Positions 1 through 11,065 of a stretch of 64,000 bases of DNA are shown here, piece by piece; position 1 is the first letter of the stretch; every line of letters begins with the position of its first letter. Location: the NCBI RefSeq assembly GCF_000350225.1, contig NW_005179291.1, positions 297,454 to 361,453 on the forward strand, in the 5' to 3' direction. A model generated the notes under the pieces. It had not been told where the DNA came from, did no database searches, and saw nothing but the letters and a program-made list of their open reading frames with translations. The position numbers and the translations under genes are program-made. The DNA is from Chondrus crispus (taxonomy: Eukaryota; Rhodophyta; Florideophyceae; Gigartinales; Gigartinaceae).

Positions 1-1157
1 TTATACACTTCGAGTGCTACACTATCGCTCTACTCCGACTCCCAGTAAACCATACTCTACTATGCGCGACCAAGCGCGGTCCTCTTGTGGCCCGACCATA
101 CTGTTCGATTTCCACCTTACGAATCGATTCGTAACTATTAGCTCACAACTATTTCTACACATTCCAAATGACTGTAAACCATGGCCCTATGCATGCAACT
201 GTTTCACACCTTACTAATCTGCATCCAGTCATGCCAGACTTCATTGTTGTGCAACGAACAACTTGGCACTTGTCTATTTCCAACAACGCAAACGTCTTTC
301 ATATCACAATCGCCATACGTATCCTTGTTTCTCACCTTACTAATTTCGCCAAGCACTGTCAGATAATTATGGCAAGTTATAACAATGTGCATCCAGACTT
401 TCTACACAACTCACATGAGAATACATGTAAATCACACGAGTACTGTCATGAACTTGCATCCAACGGCGCACCATGACGAGAGCACAGTGCAACGGCGCGT
501 GCTCACGCAAGACTCGCATACAGCGTGACGCGTACACAGAATAATCGCACAACTGTATTCCTCTCGCGAGAAGTACTTGTTGTACTTTTGATTCACATGT
601 ACTGTACTCGGACACGCGCAGGATCGCAAACAGTCTGACACTGTAAAACTGTAAACCCTCATGTGCATACACCTGGATGCGTGTACATGTGTACGTACAC
701 GAATCCACCTGGCGACGTGTCAATGTGTACACGGCATACATGTGTCCCGCCCGGGGGCCCCATGCAATTACCCATTACAACCATGGCAAACCACTTGAAA
801 CCCCAAAACAACGTAATTATGGCATATACAGGCCATTTAAAGTACATCACAAGGCCAATGACGCACACGTGGACAACGCTCGACCAATAGATTTGCAGCA
901 TTAGACCTGAGGGCCAATAGAATTGCAGTATTTCCTGTGTAGTCTATAGTGCTACGGGCCAAGGTTCCACTTGGCAAAACTATGCAAATTTGCATGACCC
1001 TCCGAGAGGCCACTTTCGTCCCCGGAACCCCAAAATCTGGGATTTTACACGTGTCATGTCGTGATATGGGTAAGAGCGCCCGGACGTGCAGTCATGTACA
1101 CGTGTCACTCGATTTTGACCTTTTCAGATAACAGCATGTGGTCGCACATTTTCAATA
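1..1157 (-). repeat. CopA-1 3' LTR (clipped by window edge)
   Basis: Direct repeat of 6589-7747. In element sense it begins TATTGAAAATG right after the polypurine tract. It contains repeated CCTTACKAAT boxes (about 113, 208, 333) and many ACACGTGT-like words. The ORFs that can be read through it are fortuitous. Confidence 0.93.
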
Positions 1158-1166
1158 CCTCCCCTC
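1158..1166 (-). promoter_or_regulatory. CopA-1 polypurine tract
   Basis: Reads GAGGGGAGG on the minus strand, directly before the 3' LTR and just after the gag-pol stop. The same tract precedes the 3' LTR of CopA-3, CopA-X and CopA-4. It is the expected primer for plus-strand DNA synthesis. Confidence 0.85.
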
Positions 1167-1168
1167 GA

Positions 1169-4100
1169 TCACATGCTTTGGGCAGCTTTGCACTCGGAAA
1201 GCCCAACCATGCCCACGAACTTTTCAAACAGCACGCGACCAAGTGGTTTGGTCAGCATATCGGCTGGCATTTCTGTTGTCGGACAATGGTACAATGTGAC
1301 CAGTTTTCGCTGCACCGCATCTCGAACAAAATGATACGTAATATCAATGTGCTTGTTGCGACGATTTGTAGATTCGTTCTGAGCAAACGCAATCGTACCA
1401 GCGTTGTCACATCCAACGCAAATTGTTGGATCCGAATTCGCACCAAGTACATCAGCATGGAAGCGTCGAAGCCACGCGGCCTCTTTGCATGCTTCACTGA
1501 GTGCGATGTATTCTGCCTCACAAGTAGACTTTGCAACTACTGTTTGTTTCCGGGAAGCCCAACTGATAGGCCCATCACAAAGCTTGAACACGTACCCACT
1601 CGTTGATTTCCGTGATTCAAGGCATCCACCCCAATCTGCGTCGCTATACCCATGAAGTTCCGTACCAAGATCATCTTTACCAAACACTATTCCAAGATGC
1701 TGGTACCCACGCAAGTATCTCAAAACACGTTTCACACCTGTCCAATGCGAATCGTGAGGGTCGGCACAGTGTTGAGATAACTTTCCAATGGCAAACGCAA
1801 TATCGGGGCGGGTCCCGACCATTAGGAACATTAGACATCGAATGGCCTGACGATATGGTTCAAAGCATGGATTGTCATCAGTGCCAGTTTCGGCCACTTG
1901 CATTGTGACATGTCGAGACTGTTCCATCGGAGTAACGCAAGGATTGCATGCCGACATTTTGAACCGTTTCAGTACTGCTTGGGCATACTTCGACTGCGTG
2001 ACGGTCAGGACGTGTTTAGAACGTATACGGTCGATCTCTAGACCAATACAAGTCTTCGCTTCGCCAAGGTCTTTCATATCGAATCGTTTGTTGAGTTCAT
2101 TTTTCATCCATAGTATGGCCTCCAAGTCACTTCCAGCTAGCAGCAGATCGTCCACGTACAACGCGATAATCATGATGACATTGCCTTGACGTCGAATGTA
2201 AAGACATGGGTCGCTGCGTGTAGTGTTGAAACCAAGTTCAGTGATCAGAAACTCATCGATCTTACTATGCCATTGGCGATGGGCTTGCTTAAGACCATAG
2301 ATTGCTTTCAAAAGTTTACACACCGAATCAGGTTTGACTTTGTCGATGCATCCTTCAGGTTGCTCCATGTAGATTTCTTCGTGAAGGTCACCGTTGAGGA
2401 AGGCAGTCACCACGTCCATCTGATGCAGCTCAAGGTCAAAGTGCGCAACCAGTGCCAGCAGCAGACGGATAGTTGTGAACTTGATGACAGGGGCGAAAGT
2501 TTCAGTGTAATCGATGCCTTCTACTTGTTGAAAGCCTCGTGCCACAAGACGTCCCTTTGCAGTTTCGACCAATTTTCCGGACTCGTCAGGAAGTTGCTTC
2601 ACTCCGAAAACCCACCTGGACGTCAGGACGTTTGATGCTTGAGATCTTGGAACAAGTGTCCATGTTTTGTTTTTGTGTTGTGAAGCAAGTTCTTTGTCGA
2701 TGCCCTTCTGCCAGAAGCGAGCTTTTGGAGAATCCATAGCTTGCTTGTACGAGTTTGGGATTTCCGTTATCACATGGGCGTGGCTAAGGAGTCCAGCAGT
2801 CACCAAAGCTGCTGCCCACCACGCCCCAGGCGTTTTGCGAATGCGAGTGGACCGACGGAGATTAGTTGGCGGATCAATAGTTTCTTCCTCAACTACGTGT
2901 TGCTCAACTGTTTCGGTAGTTTCGTCCTCCCCTGCAGTTGGGGAGGAGTTGGAGGATTCATCAGAGTCTTGTTGTTCATCCGGCGATGATGCTTCTGATG
3001 CCACTGCATCATTTTCTGCAACTTCCTCATCGATGTTCAAGTTGATTGTGTCATCATCAGTTGAAACCTCCTCGTTTGTATCCATCGGTTCACCAGATTT
3101 GCCTCCCGTGGACTCGTCAAAAGTAACATCTCTGGATACGATCACTTTGTGCAAATCACCATCCCACAACTTGTAAGCTTTCGTATTTTCAGCATACCCC
3201 AGAAACATTGCCTCCTTTGCACGGGCGTCAAGTTTCTGGATGTTGTGTTTTGGTAATGTATACCAACACTTTGAACCGAAAACACGCAAATGACCAACAT
3301 TTGGCACAGATTTCATCCATAAGTGGTAGGGGGTCATCTTGGGGGGAATGGCACGTGACGTGACTCGATTTCGAACGTACACTGCATTGGCAAGTGCTTC
3401 TGCCCAGAACCCCTTTGTAACTTTCTTGTGCGCTAGCATGGAGCGCACCAAGTTTACCAAAGTTCTGTTCAGTCGTTCGGCGACGCCATTTTGCTCCGGA
3501 GTGTACGCGGTCGTCATTTGATGCTGAGTACCATTTGCAATCAGAAAAGACTTAAACTCCGTGGACAGATACTCACCACCTCGATCGGTGCGAAGCACTT
3601 TGATCTTGCGACCAGTGTGAGTCTGAGCAAGTTGTGCAAACATTTTGTATCGTTCAAATGCTTCTGATTTATGGTGCATAGGGTACACTACTGACCAGTT
3701 TGAGTGATCATCTATGAAGGTAATGAAGTACTTGGCACCACCAATGGACTGCACCTCTAAGGGGCCACAAACATCAGAGTGAACTAAGTCTAGACAGAAG
3801 TATGCCCGCCTCGAGGACCGCTCTTTTGGGATCACAGATCGAGTGGCTTTGCCGTAGACGCACGCAGAACATTTTTCAGAGATGCAATCATTGTCAGTAT
3901 TGTTGATTTTGTTAGCCTCATTACCAAGTAGTTTGACTCCACTTACCACATTGTCACGAATCATCGAAGCAATACCTTGAGAATGCACATGTGCAAAGCG
4001 CTCATGCCACGTTTGCAGGGTGGCAGCATGTGCAGATCCGATGTCACTGACGATGTCGAGAACGTAAAGTTCTCCAACCAATGTCGCAGTCGCCACTACA

Positions 4101-5287
4101 GTTGAGCCTCGTCTGATCATGCATTTTCCATTTTCGAACCCAACTTTTTGTCCAACTTCAGTCATTCGACTGACAGAGAGCAGAGAGAACGCAAAGTCCG
4201 GAACGTGCAATACATCCGTCAACTTGCACGGTTCGATGCGGCCATTCACATTTAACTTCAAGTGAACGTCACCACGGCCGGCAACCTTTGCACTAGCCTT
4301 GGTTCCCATCTGAACAGAGGCGGATTCAAGTGGCTCATACGTTGCAAACAAAGATCGGTCATATGTAATATGAGCTGTACAAGCTGAATCTACGAGCCAC
4401 GAAGGCAACATCTCCATATCGTTCGTGTGCGAAGCTTTCGACATCAGACATGTGAAGTCGACGCTGTTTACAACCATGTCGGGATCAGGTTTCTGTGTGA
4501 CAAATGCAGATTGTTTCCGCTGAGACATACGCGGTTTATATCCGCTAGGAGGAGCCGGGCGACGCCCATTCAAATCCTTTCCCCAGCAGCGGGTTGCCGT
4601 ATGGCCTGTACGACCGCAGTTCGTGCATTTGTAATCGTTTATGTCCCGATTGTTCGGGGCACGATTAACCAGAGCCGATGTCTGTGAGGAGCTAGACTTC
4701 ATGTTTGCTCGTTGCTCTTCCTGCAGCAGACGACTTTTCACAAAGTCCAAACTGAATATCTTTTCCTCATTACCGAGAGCATCTAGTGCAACGATGAGAG
4801 CCTCGAAACGGGCAGGCAGACCGTTGAGCACTGCCATGGCCATCTCCTTGTCATCGATGTTTACGCTCATTGACTTGAGGATGGCTGCCAGCTGCTTGAC
4901 ACGATTGATGTATGCAAGCACCTTTTCACCGGAAAGCATCTTCACAGTGTAGAACTCACGACGTGCAGCTAGTTTGTTCAGCAAAGTGTGCCTCTCAAAC
5001 ACGTTGACAATAGCTTCCCACATCTCATGAGCAGTATCAACATCACGTACATGCTCAAGATGCTCATCTGATAGGGAGAGACCAATCAGTGCTTTAGCTT
5101 TACTGTCACCTCTGATCCACTTCTTACGCTCTTCCGCGCGTTCCTCACTTGGAACTCTTCCCTCAACGATGTATTGGTCAACATCACGTAGAGCAAGCAG
5201 AAGTTGTATTTTCTGCTTCCACACGTAGAAGTTGGAGTCCGTCAGTTTGTCGATTCTGATGGATCCTCCTCCTCCTTGATCTTCCAT
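1169..5287 (-). CDS. Copia gag-pol polyprotein, single open frame
   Basis: 1372 residues counted from the ATG at 5287 (MEDQ...). An upstream in-frame codon at 5308 is not ATG. Gag occupies about residues 1-290, with a CCHC zinc knuckle at 221-234 (CTNCGRTGHTATRC). The aspartic protease motif DSACTAH lies near 300. The integrase zinc site is H428, H433, C473, C476, and the integrase core triad is D505, D568, E604 (D,D35E with EQNGVAERLNRT). RT follows with the YVDD box (ALYVDDLLLAGS). RNase H follows with GYSDADWGG and STCEAEYIALSEA. The order protease-integrase-RT-RNase H is the Copia order. CopB has the same Gag start context (MDDQ...), which supports this start. It is the only uninterrupted gag-pol in the window. 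Confidence 0.96.
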   Translation of the reverse strand: MEDQGGGGSIRIDKLTDSNFYVWKQKIQLLLALRDVDQYIVEGRVPSEERAEERKKWIRGDSKAKALIGLSLSDEHLEHVRDVDTAHEMWEAIVNVFERHTLLNKLAARREFYTVKMLSGEKVLAYINRVKQLAAILKSMSVNIDDKEMAMAVLNGLPARFEALIVALDALGNEEKIFSLDFVKSRLLQEEQRANMKSSSSQTSALVNRAPNNRDINDYKCTNCGRTGHTATRCWGKDLNGRRPAPPSGYKPRMSQRKQSAFVTQKPDPDMVVNSVDFTCLMSKASHTNDMEMLPSWLVDSACTAHITYDRSLFATYEPLESASVQMGTKASAKVAGRGDVHLKLNVNGRIEPCKLTDVLHVPDFAFSLLSVSRMTEVGQKVGFENGKCMIRRGSTVVATATLVGELYVLDIVSDIGSAHAATLQTWHERFAHVHSQGIASMIRDNVVSGVKLLGNEANKINNTDNDCISEKCSACVYGKATRSVIPKERSSRRAYFCLDLVHSDVCGPLEVQSIGGAKYFITFIDDHSNWSVVYPMHHKSEAFERYKMFAQLAQTHTGRKIKVLRTDRGGEYLSTEFKSFLIANGTQHQMTTAYTPEQNGVAERLNRTLVNLVRSMLAHKKVTKGFWAEALANAVYVRNRVTSRAIPPKMTPYHLWMKSVPNVGHLRVFGSKCWYTLPKHNIQKLDARAKEAMFLGYAENTKAYKLWDGDLHKVIVSRDVTFDESTGGKSGEPMDTNEEVSTDDDTINLNIDEEVAENDAVASEASSPDEQQDSDESSNSSPTAGEDETTETVEQHVVEEETIDPPTNLRRSTRIRKTPGAWWAAALVTAGLLSHAHVITEIPNSYKQAMDSPKARFWQKGIDKELASQHKNKTWTLVPRSQASNVLTSRWVFGVKQLPDESGKLVETAKGRLVARGFQQVEGIDYTETFAPVIKFTTIRLLLALVAHFDLELHQMDVVTAFLNGDLHEEIYMEQPEGCIDKVKPDSVCKLLKAIYGLKQAHRQWHSKIDEFLITELGFNTTRSDPCLYIRRQGNVIMIIALYVDDLLLAGSDLEAILWMKNELNKRFDMKDLGEAKTCIGLEIDRIRSKHVLTVTQSKYAQAVLKRFKMSACNPCVTPMEQSRHVTMQVAETGTDDNPCFEPYRQAIRCLMFLMVGTRPDIAFAIGKLSQHCADPHDSHWTGVKRVLRYLRGYQHLGIVFGKDDLGTELHGYSDADWGGCLESRKSTSGYVFKLCDGPISWASRKQTVVAKSTCEAEYIALSEACKEAAWLRRFHADVLGANSDPTICVGCDNAGTIAFAQNESTNRRNKHIDITYHFVRDAVQRKLVTLYHCPTTEMPADMLTKPLGRVLFEKFVGMVGLSECKAAQSM

Positions 5288-5327
5288 TTTAGTGCAAATA
5301 AACTTCAAGTATTTGAAAATCCGTTCG

Positions 5328-5377
5328 GGGATCCCAAGCCGTTAACCGATAGTCAACACAATGGCAAGCCCACCCGT
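5328..5377 (-). promoter_or_regulatory. Conserved 50-nt leader element (CopA-1)
   Basis: Lies about 40 nt upstream of the gag ATG. The same 50 nt occur at 10934-10983, 21824-21873 and, with one difference, before CopB gag at 30258-30307. It contains the palindromes GTTAAC and GGGATCCC. Function unknown; an RNA dimerisation, packaging or translation element is an inference. Confidence 0.7.
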
Positions 5378-5459
5378 CTAAGAAATTCGATATGATTACT
5401 ATGAAGTTGCACTAGGAGAAATTTGCGAACAGATATGTGAATTTATTTGGAAGAAATCC

Positions 5460-6002
5460 CTAACTATTCTGTTCACAAACTACCTTTAAGTGTGCGGCAC
5501 CGTTCTCGTGGCACTTCAGGTGCCCGTGAGACTCAAAGACGCGATTGCAAGGGATACAACGCGGAGTCTCCTTAGCGTTGGCAACTTGAATGCGATGAGA
5601 CCTAGACTGAATGTGGTCGTAAAAGGCCTTCGCACTATTGCCACTAACGCCGCACACTTTACAATACCGCTTATACCGCGGGCACACCTTACGATTCCTC
5701 TTGCGCTCACGCTTAAACTCTTTATCCGCGAGAACAGCAGCTTTCCGAGCAGAAAGTCGATGCGTACTTCTCTTTATTGGTGCGGGAACAGAGCGCGGAA
5801 TACGAGGAATCCTATATGGTGCGCAACTCGAGGACGGACCCGGAAGCGCGAGCCGAGGTGAAGGTTGATCCTCAGGCTCAAGCACCTCAACGGATACGAC
5901 CTCCGATGTCCGAACCGTTCGACCGGTGACCAGCTTCCCAGGCGCAGAGCGCACCGGTACTAATTCCAGATCTAACACAACCCCGTAAAAACAGGTATTC
6001 AC
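5460..6002 (-). CDS. CopA leader ORF, two U1/matrin-type C2H2 zinc fingers
   Basis: Frame of about 180 codons between the leader repeats and gag, same strand as gag-pol. The N-terminal half is Pro/Ser-rich, followed by a very basic stretch (KEFKRERKRNRKVCPRYKRY). Two fingers of the form CX2CX12HX5H then follow: CKVC...H...H and CIPC...H...H. That spacing is typical of U1-C/matrin/JAZ fingers that bind double-stranded or structured RNA; family knowledge, not proven here. The frame has no in-frame ATG (the first listed codon is GTG), so it is probably reached by splicing or another route. Three copies in the window are all open. A role as an RNA-binding accessory protein is inference. Confidence 0.6.
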   Translation of the reverse strand: MNTCFYGVVLDLELVPVRSAPGKLVTGRTVRTSEVVSVEVLEPEDQPSPRLALPGPSSSCAPYRIPRIPRSVPAPIKRSTHRLSARKAAVLADKEFKRERKRNRKVCPRYKRYCKVCGVSGNSAKAFYDHIQSRSHRIQVANAKETPRCIPCNRVFESHGHLKCHENGAAHLKVVCEQNS

Positions 6003-6159
6003 AATAAGGAATATGAAGATAATCGTCAGTAACAGATTTTGGAATTATTGCTCTTAAGAACCACCAAAACGTGCAAAGACAATCACTTAGATGTGTAGGA
6101 AATGGAAAGAAACTCAAAACTTACTTTGCATGAGAGAACGAAGAAAAACCAAATGCGAG

Positions 6160-6483
6160 ATTGACCGCGACGGCGGTAGCGGGAGCGGAAACGAAGACGA
6201 AGACCAAAGACAGAGACAGCAGCAAGAACCACAGCAAGAACGAAAGCCAAACCAAGGACGAAGACAACGAAGACAGCAGGGGCGATGACCAAAACCAATT
6301 CACACAAGAGAGCAAGAACGACAGCAGCAGCGAAAACCAAAACCAATTCACACAAGAGAGCAAGAACGACAGCAGCAGCGAAAACCAAAACCAAGAACGA
6401 CGGCAAGAACGAGAGCGACAACGACAGCGAGAACACCAGCGGAAAGAACGACCAGAAACGGCAGCGAAAACGACAGCGACAAC
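6160..6483 (-). repeat. CopA-1 leader, low-complexity with 48-bp tandem unit
   Basis: Between the 5' LTR and the zinc-finger ORF. In element sense it is built of GCTGTCGTT/CTCGCTGTC-like words. One 48-bp unit is present twice in tandem (about 6287-6382), whereas CopA-3 has it once. The Gln/Asn/Lys-rich frames on the plus strand here are a by-product of this composition. Confidence 0.7.
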
Positions 6484-7747
6484 TAATGGTAGGTTCGGAG
6501 GGGCAAGGGAAAGAAGGAAGGCAGGTTGATGTGTGTGAGTGAAGGAGTTGGTACCGAGGTTTACTTTGAAGCCGTTTTCCTGCGATACTTATACACTTCG
6601 AGTGCTACACTATCGCTCTACTCCGACTCCCAGTAAACCATACTCTACTATGCGCGACCAAGCGCGGTCCTCTTGTGGCCCGACCATACTGTTCGATTTC
6701 CACCTTACGAATCGATTCGTAACTATTAGCTCACAACTATTTCTACACATTCCAAATGACTGTAAACCATGGCCCTATGCATGCAACTGTTTCACACCTT
6801 ACTAATCTGCATCCAGTCATGCCAGACTTCATTGTTGTGCAACGAACAACTTGGCCCTTGTCTATTTCCAACAACGCAAACGTCTTTCATATCACAATCG
6901 CCATACGTATCCTTGTTTCTCACCTTACTAATTTCGCCAAGCACTGTCAGATCATTATGGCAAGTTATAACAATGTGCATCCAGACTTTCTACACAACTC
7001 ATATGAGAATACATGTAAATCACACGAGTACTCTCATGAACTTGCATCCAACGGCGCACCATGACGAGAGCACAGTGCAACGGCGCGTGCTCACGCAAGA
7101 CTCGCATACAGCGTGACGCGTACACAGAATAATCGCACAACTGTATTCCTCTCGCGAGAAGTACTTGTTGTACTTTTGATTCACATGTACTGTACTCGGA
7201 CACGCGCAGGATCGCAAACAGTCTGACACTGTAAAACTGTAAACCCTCATGTGCATACACCTGGATGCGTGTACATGTGTACGTACACGAATCCACCTGG
7301 CGACGTGTCAATGTGTACACGGCATACATGTGTCCCGCCCGGGGGCCCCATGCAATTACCCATTACAACCATGGCAAACCACTTGAAACCCTCAAAACAA
7401 CGTAATTATGGCATATACAGGCCATTTAAAGTACATCACAAGGCCAATGACGCACACGTGGACAACGCTCGACCAATACATTTGCAGCATTAGACCTGAG
7501 GGCCAATAGAATTGCAGTATTTCCTGTGTAGTCTATAGTGCTACGGGCCAAGGTTCCACTTGGCAAAACTATGCAAATTTGCATGACCCTCCGAGAGGCC
7601 ACTTTCGTCCCCAGAACCCCAAAATCTGGGATTTTACACGTGTCATGTCGTGATATGGGTAAGAGCGCCCGGACCGTGCAGTCATGTACACGTGTCACTG
7701 GATTTTGCACTTTCCAGATAACAGCATGTGGTCGCACATTTTCAATA
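6484..7747 (-). repeat. CopA-1 5' LTR (1264 bp)
   Basis: Starts (plus strand) TAATGGTAGG and ends TTTCAATA; in element sense it is TATTG...CCATTA. Near-identical to the LTRs at 12091-13354, 36075-37338 and 26044-27307. Confidence 0.93.
6586..6593 (-). promoter_or_regulatory. TATA box of CopA-1 5' LTR
   Basis: Reads TATAAGTA on the minus strand, about 100 nt from the inner LTR edge. The identical octamer occurs at the same relative position in CopA-X, CopB and CopC LTRs. This implies a long U3 and a short R-U5. Confidence 0.65.
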
Positions 7748-10700
7748 AGCAGATCGTCCACGTACAATGCGATAATCATGATGACATTGCCTTGACGTCG
7801 AATGTAAAGACATGGGTCGCTGCGTGTAGTGTTGAAACCAAGTTCAGTGATCAGAAACTCATCGATCTTACTATGCCATTGGCGATGGGCTTGCTTAAGA
7901 CCATAGATTGCTTTCAAAAGTTTACACACCGAATCAGGTTTGACTTTGTCGATGCATCCTTCAGGTTGCTCCATGAAGATTTCTTCGTGAAGGTCACCGT
8001 TGAGGAAGGCAGTCACCACGTCCATCTGATGCAGCTCAAGGTCAAAGTGCGCAACCAGTGCCAGCAGCAGACGGATAGTTGTGAACTTGATGACAGGGGC
8101 GAAAGTTTCAGTGTAATCGATGCCTTCTACTTGTTGAAAGCCTCGTGCCACAAGACGTCCCTTTGCAGTTTCGACCAATTTTCCGGACTCGTCAGGAAGT
8201 TGCTTCACTCCGAAAACCCACCTGGACGTCAGGACGTTTGATGCTTGAGATCTTGGAACAAGTGTCCATGTTTTGTTTTTGTGTTGTGAAGCAAGTTCTT
8301 TGTCGATCCCCTTCTGCCAGAAGCGAGCTTTTGGAGAATCCATAGCTTTCTTGTACGAGTTTGGGATTTCCGTTATCACATGGGCGTGGCTAAGGAGTCC
8401 AGCAGTCACCAAAGCTGCTGCCCACCACGCCCCAGGCGTTTTGCGAATGCGAGTGGACCGACGGAGATTAGTTGGCGGATCAATAGTTTCTTCCTCAACT
8501 ACGTGTTGCTCAACTGTTTCGGTAGTTTCGTCCTCCCCTGCAGTTGCGGAAGAGTTGGAGGATTCATCAGAGTCTTGTTGTTCATCCGGCAATGATGCTT
8601 CTGATGCCACTGCATCATTTTCTGCAACTTCCTCATCGATGTTCAAGTTGATTGTGTCATCATCAGTTGAAACCTCCTCGTTTGTATCCATCGGTTCACC
8701 AGATTTGCCTCCCGTGGACTCGTCAAAAGTAACATCTCTGGATACGATCACTTTGTGTAAATCACCATCCCACAACTTGTAAGCTTTCGTATTTTCAGCA
8801 TACCCCAGAAACATTGCCTCCTTTGCACGGGCGTCAAGTTTCTGGATGTTGTGTTTTGGTAATGTATACCAACACTTTGAACCGAAAACACGCAAATGAC
8901 CAACATTTGGCACAGATTTCATCCATAAGTGGTAGGGGGTCATCTTGGGGGGAATGGCACGTGACGTGACTCGATTTCGAACGTACACTGCATTGGCAAG
9001 TGCTTCTGCCCAGAACCCCTTTGTAACTTTCTTGTGCGCTAGCATGGAGCGCACCAAGTTTACCAAAGTTCTGTTCAGTCGTTCGGCGACGCCATTTTGC
9101 TCCGGAGTGTACGCGGTCGTCATTTGATGCTGAGTACCATTTGCAATCAGAAAAGACTTAAACTCCGTGGACAGATACTCACCACCTCGATCGGTGCGAA
9201 GCACTTTGATCTTGCGACCAGTGTGAGTCTGAGCAAGTTGTGCAAACATTTTGTATCGTTCAAATGCTTCTGATTTATGGTGTATAGGGTACACTACCGA
9301 CCAGTTTGAGTGATCATCTATGAAGGTAATGAAGTACTTGGCACCACCAATGGACTGCACCTCTAAGGGGCCACAAACATCAGAGTGAACTAAGTCTAGA
9401 CAGAAGTATGCCCGCCTCGAGGACCGCTCTTTTGGGATCACAGATCGAGTGGCTTTGCCGTAGACGCACGCCGAACATTTTTCAGAGATGCAATCATTGT
9501 CAGTATTGTTGATTTTGTTAGCCTCATTACCAAGTAGTTTGACTCCACTTACCACATTGTCACGAATCATCGAAGCAATACCTTGAGAATGCACATGTGC
9601 AAAGCGCTCATGCCACGTTTGCAGGGTGGCAGCATGTGCAGATCCGATGTCACTGACGATGTCGAGAACGTAAAGTTCTCCAACCAATGTCGCAGTCGCC
9701 ACTACAGTTGAGCCTCGTCTGATCATGCATTTTCCATTTTCGAACCCAACTTTTAGTCCAAGTTCAGTCATTCGACTGACAGAGAGCAGAGAGAACGCAA
9801 AGTCCGGAACGTGCAATACATCCGTCAACTTGCACGGTTCGATGCGGCCATTCACATTTAACTTCAAGTGAACGTCACCACGGCCGGCAACCTTTGCACT
9901 AGCCTTGGTTCCCATCTGAACAGAGGCGGATTCAAGTGGCTCATACGTTGCAAACAAAGATCGGTCATATGTAATATGAGCTGTACAAGCTGAATCTACG
10001 AGCCACGAAGGCAACATCTCCATATCGTTCGTGTGCGAAGCTTTCGACATCAGACATGTGAAGTCGACGCTGTTTACAACCATGTCGGGATCAGGTTTCT
10101 GTGTGACAAATGCAGATTGTTTCCGCTGAGACATACGCGGTTTATATCCGCTAGGAGGAGCCGGGCGACGCCCATTCAAATCCTTTCCCCAGCAGCGGGT
10201 TGCCGTATGGCCTGTATGACCGCAGTTCGTGCATTTGTAATCGTTTATGTCCCGATTGTTCGGGGCACGATTAACCAGAGCCGATGTCTGTGAGGAGCTA
10301 GACTTCATGTTTGCTCGTTGCTCTTCCTGCAGCAGACGACTCTTCACAAAGTCCAAACTGAATATCTTTTCCTCATTACCGAGAGCATCAAGTGCAACGA
10401 TGAGAGCCTCGAAACGGGCAGGCAGACCGTTGAGCACTGCCATGGCCATCTCCTTGTCATCGATGTTTACGCTCATTGACTTGAGGATGGCTGCCAGCTG
10501 CTTGACACGATTGATGTATGCAAGCACCTTTTCACTGGAAAGCGTCTTCACAGTGTAGAACTCACGACGTGCAGCTAGTTTGTTCAGCAAAGTGTGCCTC
10601 TCAAACACGTTGAAAATAGCTTCCCACATCTCATGAGCAGTATCAACATCACGTACATGCTCAAGATGCTCATCTGATAGGGAGAGACCAATCAGTGCTT

Positions 10701-10893
10701 TAGCTTTACTGTCACCTCTGATCCACTTCTTACGCTCTTCCGCGCGTTCCTCACTTGGAACTCTTCCCTCAACGATGTATTGGTCAACATCACGTAGAGC
10801 AAGCAGAAGTTGTATTTTCTGCTTCCACACGTAGAAGTTGGAGTCCGTCAGTTTGTCGATTCTGATGGATCCTCCTCCTCCTTGATCTTCCAT
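7748..10893 (-). pseudogene. CopA-2 gag-pol, 5' portion
   Basis: Gag (CCHC knuckle CTNCGHTGHTATRC), protease DSACTAH, integrase (HHCC and D,D35E) and RT up to YVDD, almost identical to CopA-1. Start taken at the ATG at 10893 (MEDQ...). The coding region is interrupted by the inserted CopA-1, so no complete polyprotein is encoded here. Apart from that interruption this portion is open. Confidence 0.9.
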
Positions 10894-10933
10894 TTTAGTG
10901 CAAATAAACTTCAAGTATTCGAAAATCCGTTCG

Positions 10934-10983
10934 GGGATCCCAAGCCGTTAACCGATAGTCAACACAATGGCAAGCCCACCCGT
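10934..10983 (-). promoter_or_regulatory. Conserved 50-nt leader element (CopA-2)
   Basis: Same sequence and position relative to gag as 5328-5377. Confidence 0.7.
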
Positions 10984-11065
10984 CTAAGAAATTCGATATG
11001 ATTACTATGAAGTTGCACTAGGAGAAATTTGCGAACAGATATGTGAATTTATTTGGATGAAATCC

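Larger units (their letters stand above)
1..7747 (-). mobile_element. CopA-1, Ty1/Copia LTR retrotransposon, looks whole
   Basis: Element on the minus strand. Order in its own sense: 5' LTR (6484-7747), repetitive leader, zinc-finger ORF, conserved 50-nt leader element, gag-pol, polypurine tract, 3' LTR (1-1157). By comparison with the 5' LTR, about 105 bp of the 3' LTR lie left of the window. The gag-pol frame is open from end to end, so the element looks whole and young. At 7747/7748 its outer end abuts the RT region of another CopA copy, so it is inserted in CopA-2. The expected target duplication would be AGCAG (7748-7752), but the left copy is outside the window. Confidence 0.93.

Noticed and set aside
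367-741. 124-codon frame in the CopA LTR, repeated at 6955-7329, 12562-12936, 19847-20221, 26462-26836 and 36546-36920
   Set aside because: It recurs only because the LTR recurs; low-complexity Cys/His/Tyr composition from CACGTGT-like words, no domain, overlaps frames on the other strand.
2667-3176. 169-codon Ser/Val-rich frame antisense to CopA pol
   Set aside because: Shadow of the acidic linker of the polyprotein; same shadow in every CopA copy.
6161-6529. Gln/Asn/Lys-rich frames on the plus strand opposite the CopA leader (also 11767-12136, and 20690-21040 on minus)
   Set aside because: Produced by the simple-repeat composition of the leader; antisense to the element and variable with tandem unit number.
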